From Reyranella massiliensis 521 (GTDB lineage: Bacteria > Pseudomonadota > Alphaproteobacteria > Reyranellales > Reyranellaceae): a DNA stretch of 64,000 nucleotides. The notes under the pieces are model-generated. The model was not told the DNA's origin and did no database searches. It saw nothing but the letters and a program-made list of their open reading frames with translations. The position numbers were made by a program, and so were the translations under genes. This document shows, piece by piece, positions 62,355-64,000 of this stretch; position 1 is the first letter of the stretch; each line of letters opens with the position of its first letter. The stretch spans positions 5,379,788 through 5,443,787 of the forward strand of contig NZ_HE997181.1 of assembly GCF_000312425.1 (NCBI RefSeq), written 5' to 3'.

Positions 62355-64000
62355 GGCCGGATCGTCCCGACGCGCGTGCCGGTACTGCCAACCCACGTGA
62401 TGTTGGCATTGCCGACAACGGCCGGACCTCCGGGGCCGCCTGCACCGCCGTTTGCACCACCATAGTTCAACGCACCGCCGCTGCCGCTGCTGCCAGGGCC
62501 ACCCACGCCACCCGTGCCGGCATAAGCCCCCAGCGTGCCGCCGGTGCCGCCGGTGCCGCCCGTCGCGACACTGTCCATCATTCCTACTGCACCTGCGCTG
62601 CCGTTACCCGCACCGCCCGCGCCGCCGTCCAAGGGATGAGCGACCATGATGGGCACGTCGCCACTCACCTCGGAAGTCTCATGGTAGGAGCCACCGCCGC
62701 CTCCACCGCCGCCGCCGCCGCCACGGCCGCCGCGGATCGTGCCCGCGCTGTTGTCGACCTTGAGCGGCCCGGAGCTCGCGTCGAGGCCGACGCCACCCGC
62801 GCCGCCGGGACCACCGGCGAAGGCCATCAACCCGCCCGGCGCGGCACTGCCTCCGGGACCACCTTCACCGGGCGCGCCATCGGCGCCCGAGATGGTGCCC
62901 TTGTTGATCAATGTCGGCTGAAACCCTGCCGGCCAGGTGCCGCGCGCGACCCAGACAACATGCACGCCCGGATCAATCGTGATGGTGACGGCTTGCGCCG
63001 GGTTGCCCGTCCAGCCGCTGGCATTCGCCTTTGATCGCAGATTGAGAATGCTGGTGTTCGTGGTGACGTGAATGTCGAGCGGTTCGACCGGCGCGCCGAT
63101 CGGGGGCGGGTTCTCGACCTCCTCGGGGATCGGATCGTACATGCGCGGATCGTCGGGGATCGCCAGTATCTGAGCGCTGAGGTCGTTGCGCGGCGTCACG
63201 CCAATCACCTTCAGGCGCTTGGCATAGGCTGTGCCCAGACCGAACTGGACAATCGTTCGCTCCTTGCGGGCGCCCGTATAGATCGACGGCAGGGTGCCGG
63301 GGCCGACAACAATGCGATCGCCGTCGTCATTGGCCTTGGTCGCCGTAAACGGGCCAGTGAGCTCGCCCCTGAAGTTGCGGACTGCCAGATAGTGACTGCC
63401 GCCGGGCATGAAGGTCATTGGCTCCGACAAGGTCATGGTACGCGACGCGGCGTCCCATGCGAGCACCTCGGCGGACTGTCCCCACTTCGGCATGTCGTGG
63501 CTGACCGCGATGCCGTCGCCATACAGCACCATCAAGCCTTCTGCCTCGGTGCTGAAGCCAATGATGCGGCGGCGATAGCGATTGGCGCGTAAGAGGTTCC
63601 ACACAACCTCGCGGGCCTGGCTGCGCACGGTGACGCCGTGCAGCGCCACCGTCGAGAGGTTCATCTGCGGACTGTCATCGAACGCCTCGGTGATCGTGTC
63701 CGGTCGCCAGGAACGCGTATCCATGAACGTGCCGACGATCCCGTCCGACGTCGTATCGTCGATCAGCTTCTGCTCGATCTCGAAGGTCTCTGGCCTGATG
63801 TTCCTGGGAGTGAACATCATCACGGCGCCCACCGGTGGGAGATCACGCACCAGGCGCAGCTTCTGGCCCTGCACGATGCGTTCGGCGAGGCAGGCGCGGG
63901 CCACTCGGCCAAGCGCTTCCCATTCCGTGACGCTCTGATCCCAGACGAAGTTAAACTCCCATCCCTTTGCAGTGAAGTCGGCCTGGTTGGCATAGATGCC
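62351..64000 (-). CDS. Phage tail tip / host specificity protein J-like, C-terminal part (partial)
   Basis: The frame is open to the right edge, so the N-terminus lies outside the window; 549 residues are visible. The region near visible residues 100-190 resembles lambda gpJ: 'VVWNLLRANRYRRRIIGFSTEAEG' in part, then 'GDGIAVSHDMPKWGQSAEVLAWD' in part. After about residue 320 come beta strands ('VTITIDPGVHVVWVARG') and a Gly/Ala-rich, collagen-like C-terminus of about 180 residues with 'GGRGGGGGGGGGGGS' and many GG(A/T)GG units. It would sit at the tail end and touch the host surface. The Gly-rich tail may be a receptor-binding or phase-variable part. Confidence 0.75.
   Translation of the reverse strand, partial: GIYANQADFTAKGWEFNFVWDQSVTEWEALGRVARACLAERIVQGQKLRLVRDLPPVGAVMMFTPRNIRPETFEIEQKLIDDTTSDGIVGTFMDTRSWRPDTITEAFDDSPQMNLSTVALHGVTVRSQAREVVWNLLRANRYRRRIIGFSTEAEGLMVLYGDGIAVSHDMPKWGQSAEVLAWDAASRTMTLSEPMTFMPGGSHYLAVRNFRGELTGPFTATKANDDGDRIVVGPGTLPSIYTGARKERTIVQFGLGTAYAKRLKVIGVTPRNDLSAQILAIPDDPRMYDPIPEEVENPPPIGAPVEPLDIHVTTNTSILNLRSKANASGWTGNPAQAVTITIDPGVHVVWVARGTWPAGFQPTLINKGTISGADGAPGEGGPGGSAAPGGLMAFAGGPGGAGGVGLDASSGPLKVDNSAGTIRGGRGGGGGGGGGGGSYHETSEVSGDVPIMVAHPLDGGAGGAGNGSAGAVGMMDSVATGGTGGTGGTLGAYAGTGGVGGPGSSGSGGALNYGGANGGAGGPGGPAVVGNANITWVGSTGTRVGTIRP
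62686..62740. repeat. Poly-Gly coding tract (CCG/GCC triplet run)
   Basis: A run of nearly pure CCR/CCN triplets on the plus strand encodes eleven consecutive Gly on the minus strand. Short GC triplet runs can slip in replication, but the triplet unit keeps the frame. Confidence 0.6.

Overview
The window is GC-rich, with dense genes, frequent ATGA or GTGA start/stop overlaps and Shine-Dalgarno-led starts. The mix of genes (an Agrobacterium-type T6SS with two TssC proteins, an lgt-midA-pgeF operon, dipeptide-type ABC transporters) fits a chromosome of an alphaproteobacterium, perhaps Rhodospirillales or Reyranella-like. That placement is an inference from gene content, not from a marker gene. 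I found no rRNA, tRNA, IS element, integrase or CRISPR array.

Layout. 1-3.6 kb: the end of a luciferase-like monooxygenase, then three envelope-related genes (a possible L,D-transpeptidase-like protein, an OmpA-family beta-barrel and a glucosaminidase without a signal peptide). 3.8-32.9 kb: a complete type VI secretion system. The plus-strand arm is fha, tssJ, tssK, tssL, tssM, tagF, pppA. The minus-strand arm is tssB, tssC, a second tssC, tagJ, tssE, tssF, tssG, a methyltransferase, vgrG, a small conserved gene and PAAR. The arms meet tail to tail at 13.27 kb. tssA is divergent from tssB, and hcp, clpV and a large Ser/Thr kinase follow. Kinase, FHA protein, phosphatase and TagF make up a threonine-phosphorylation control pathway, with Thr15 of TssL a likely switch residue. 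The kinase has an uncommon periplasmic part: a TolA-like tract of 28 octapeptides capped by a peptidoglycan-binding domain.

32.9-36.4 kb: two small secreted proteins that follow the kinase, and two membrane-anchored SGNH hydrolases. 36.6-41.0 kb: an RND efflux pump and its adaptor. 41.1-47.0 kb: a DUF938 methyltransferase, an orphan molybdopterin hydroxylase large subunit and a FAD amine oxidase in an overlapping minus-strand run, divergent from a Baeyer-Villiger-type monooxygenase. 47.1-53.9 kb: a peptide/nickel-type ABC importer with two tandem binding proteins and a fused double ATPase. 54.1-58.5 kb: a lipoprotein, pgeF, midA, lgt and a YbjN-family gene.

58.9-64.0 kb: accessory, phage-like DNA with an adenine methylase, a SRAP-family abasic-site protein, several unknown small genes and the C-terminal part of a lambda-J-like tail tip protein with a glycine-rich end, running off the right edge. 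The 454-bp gap before it is the only long gene-free stretch.
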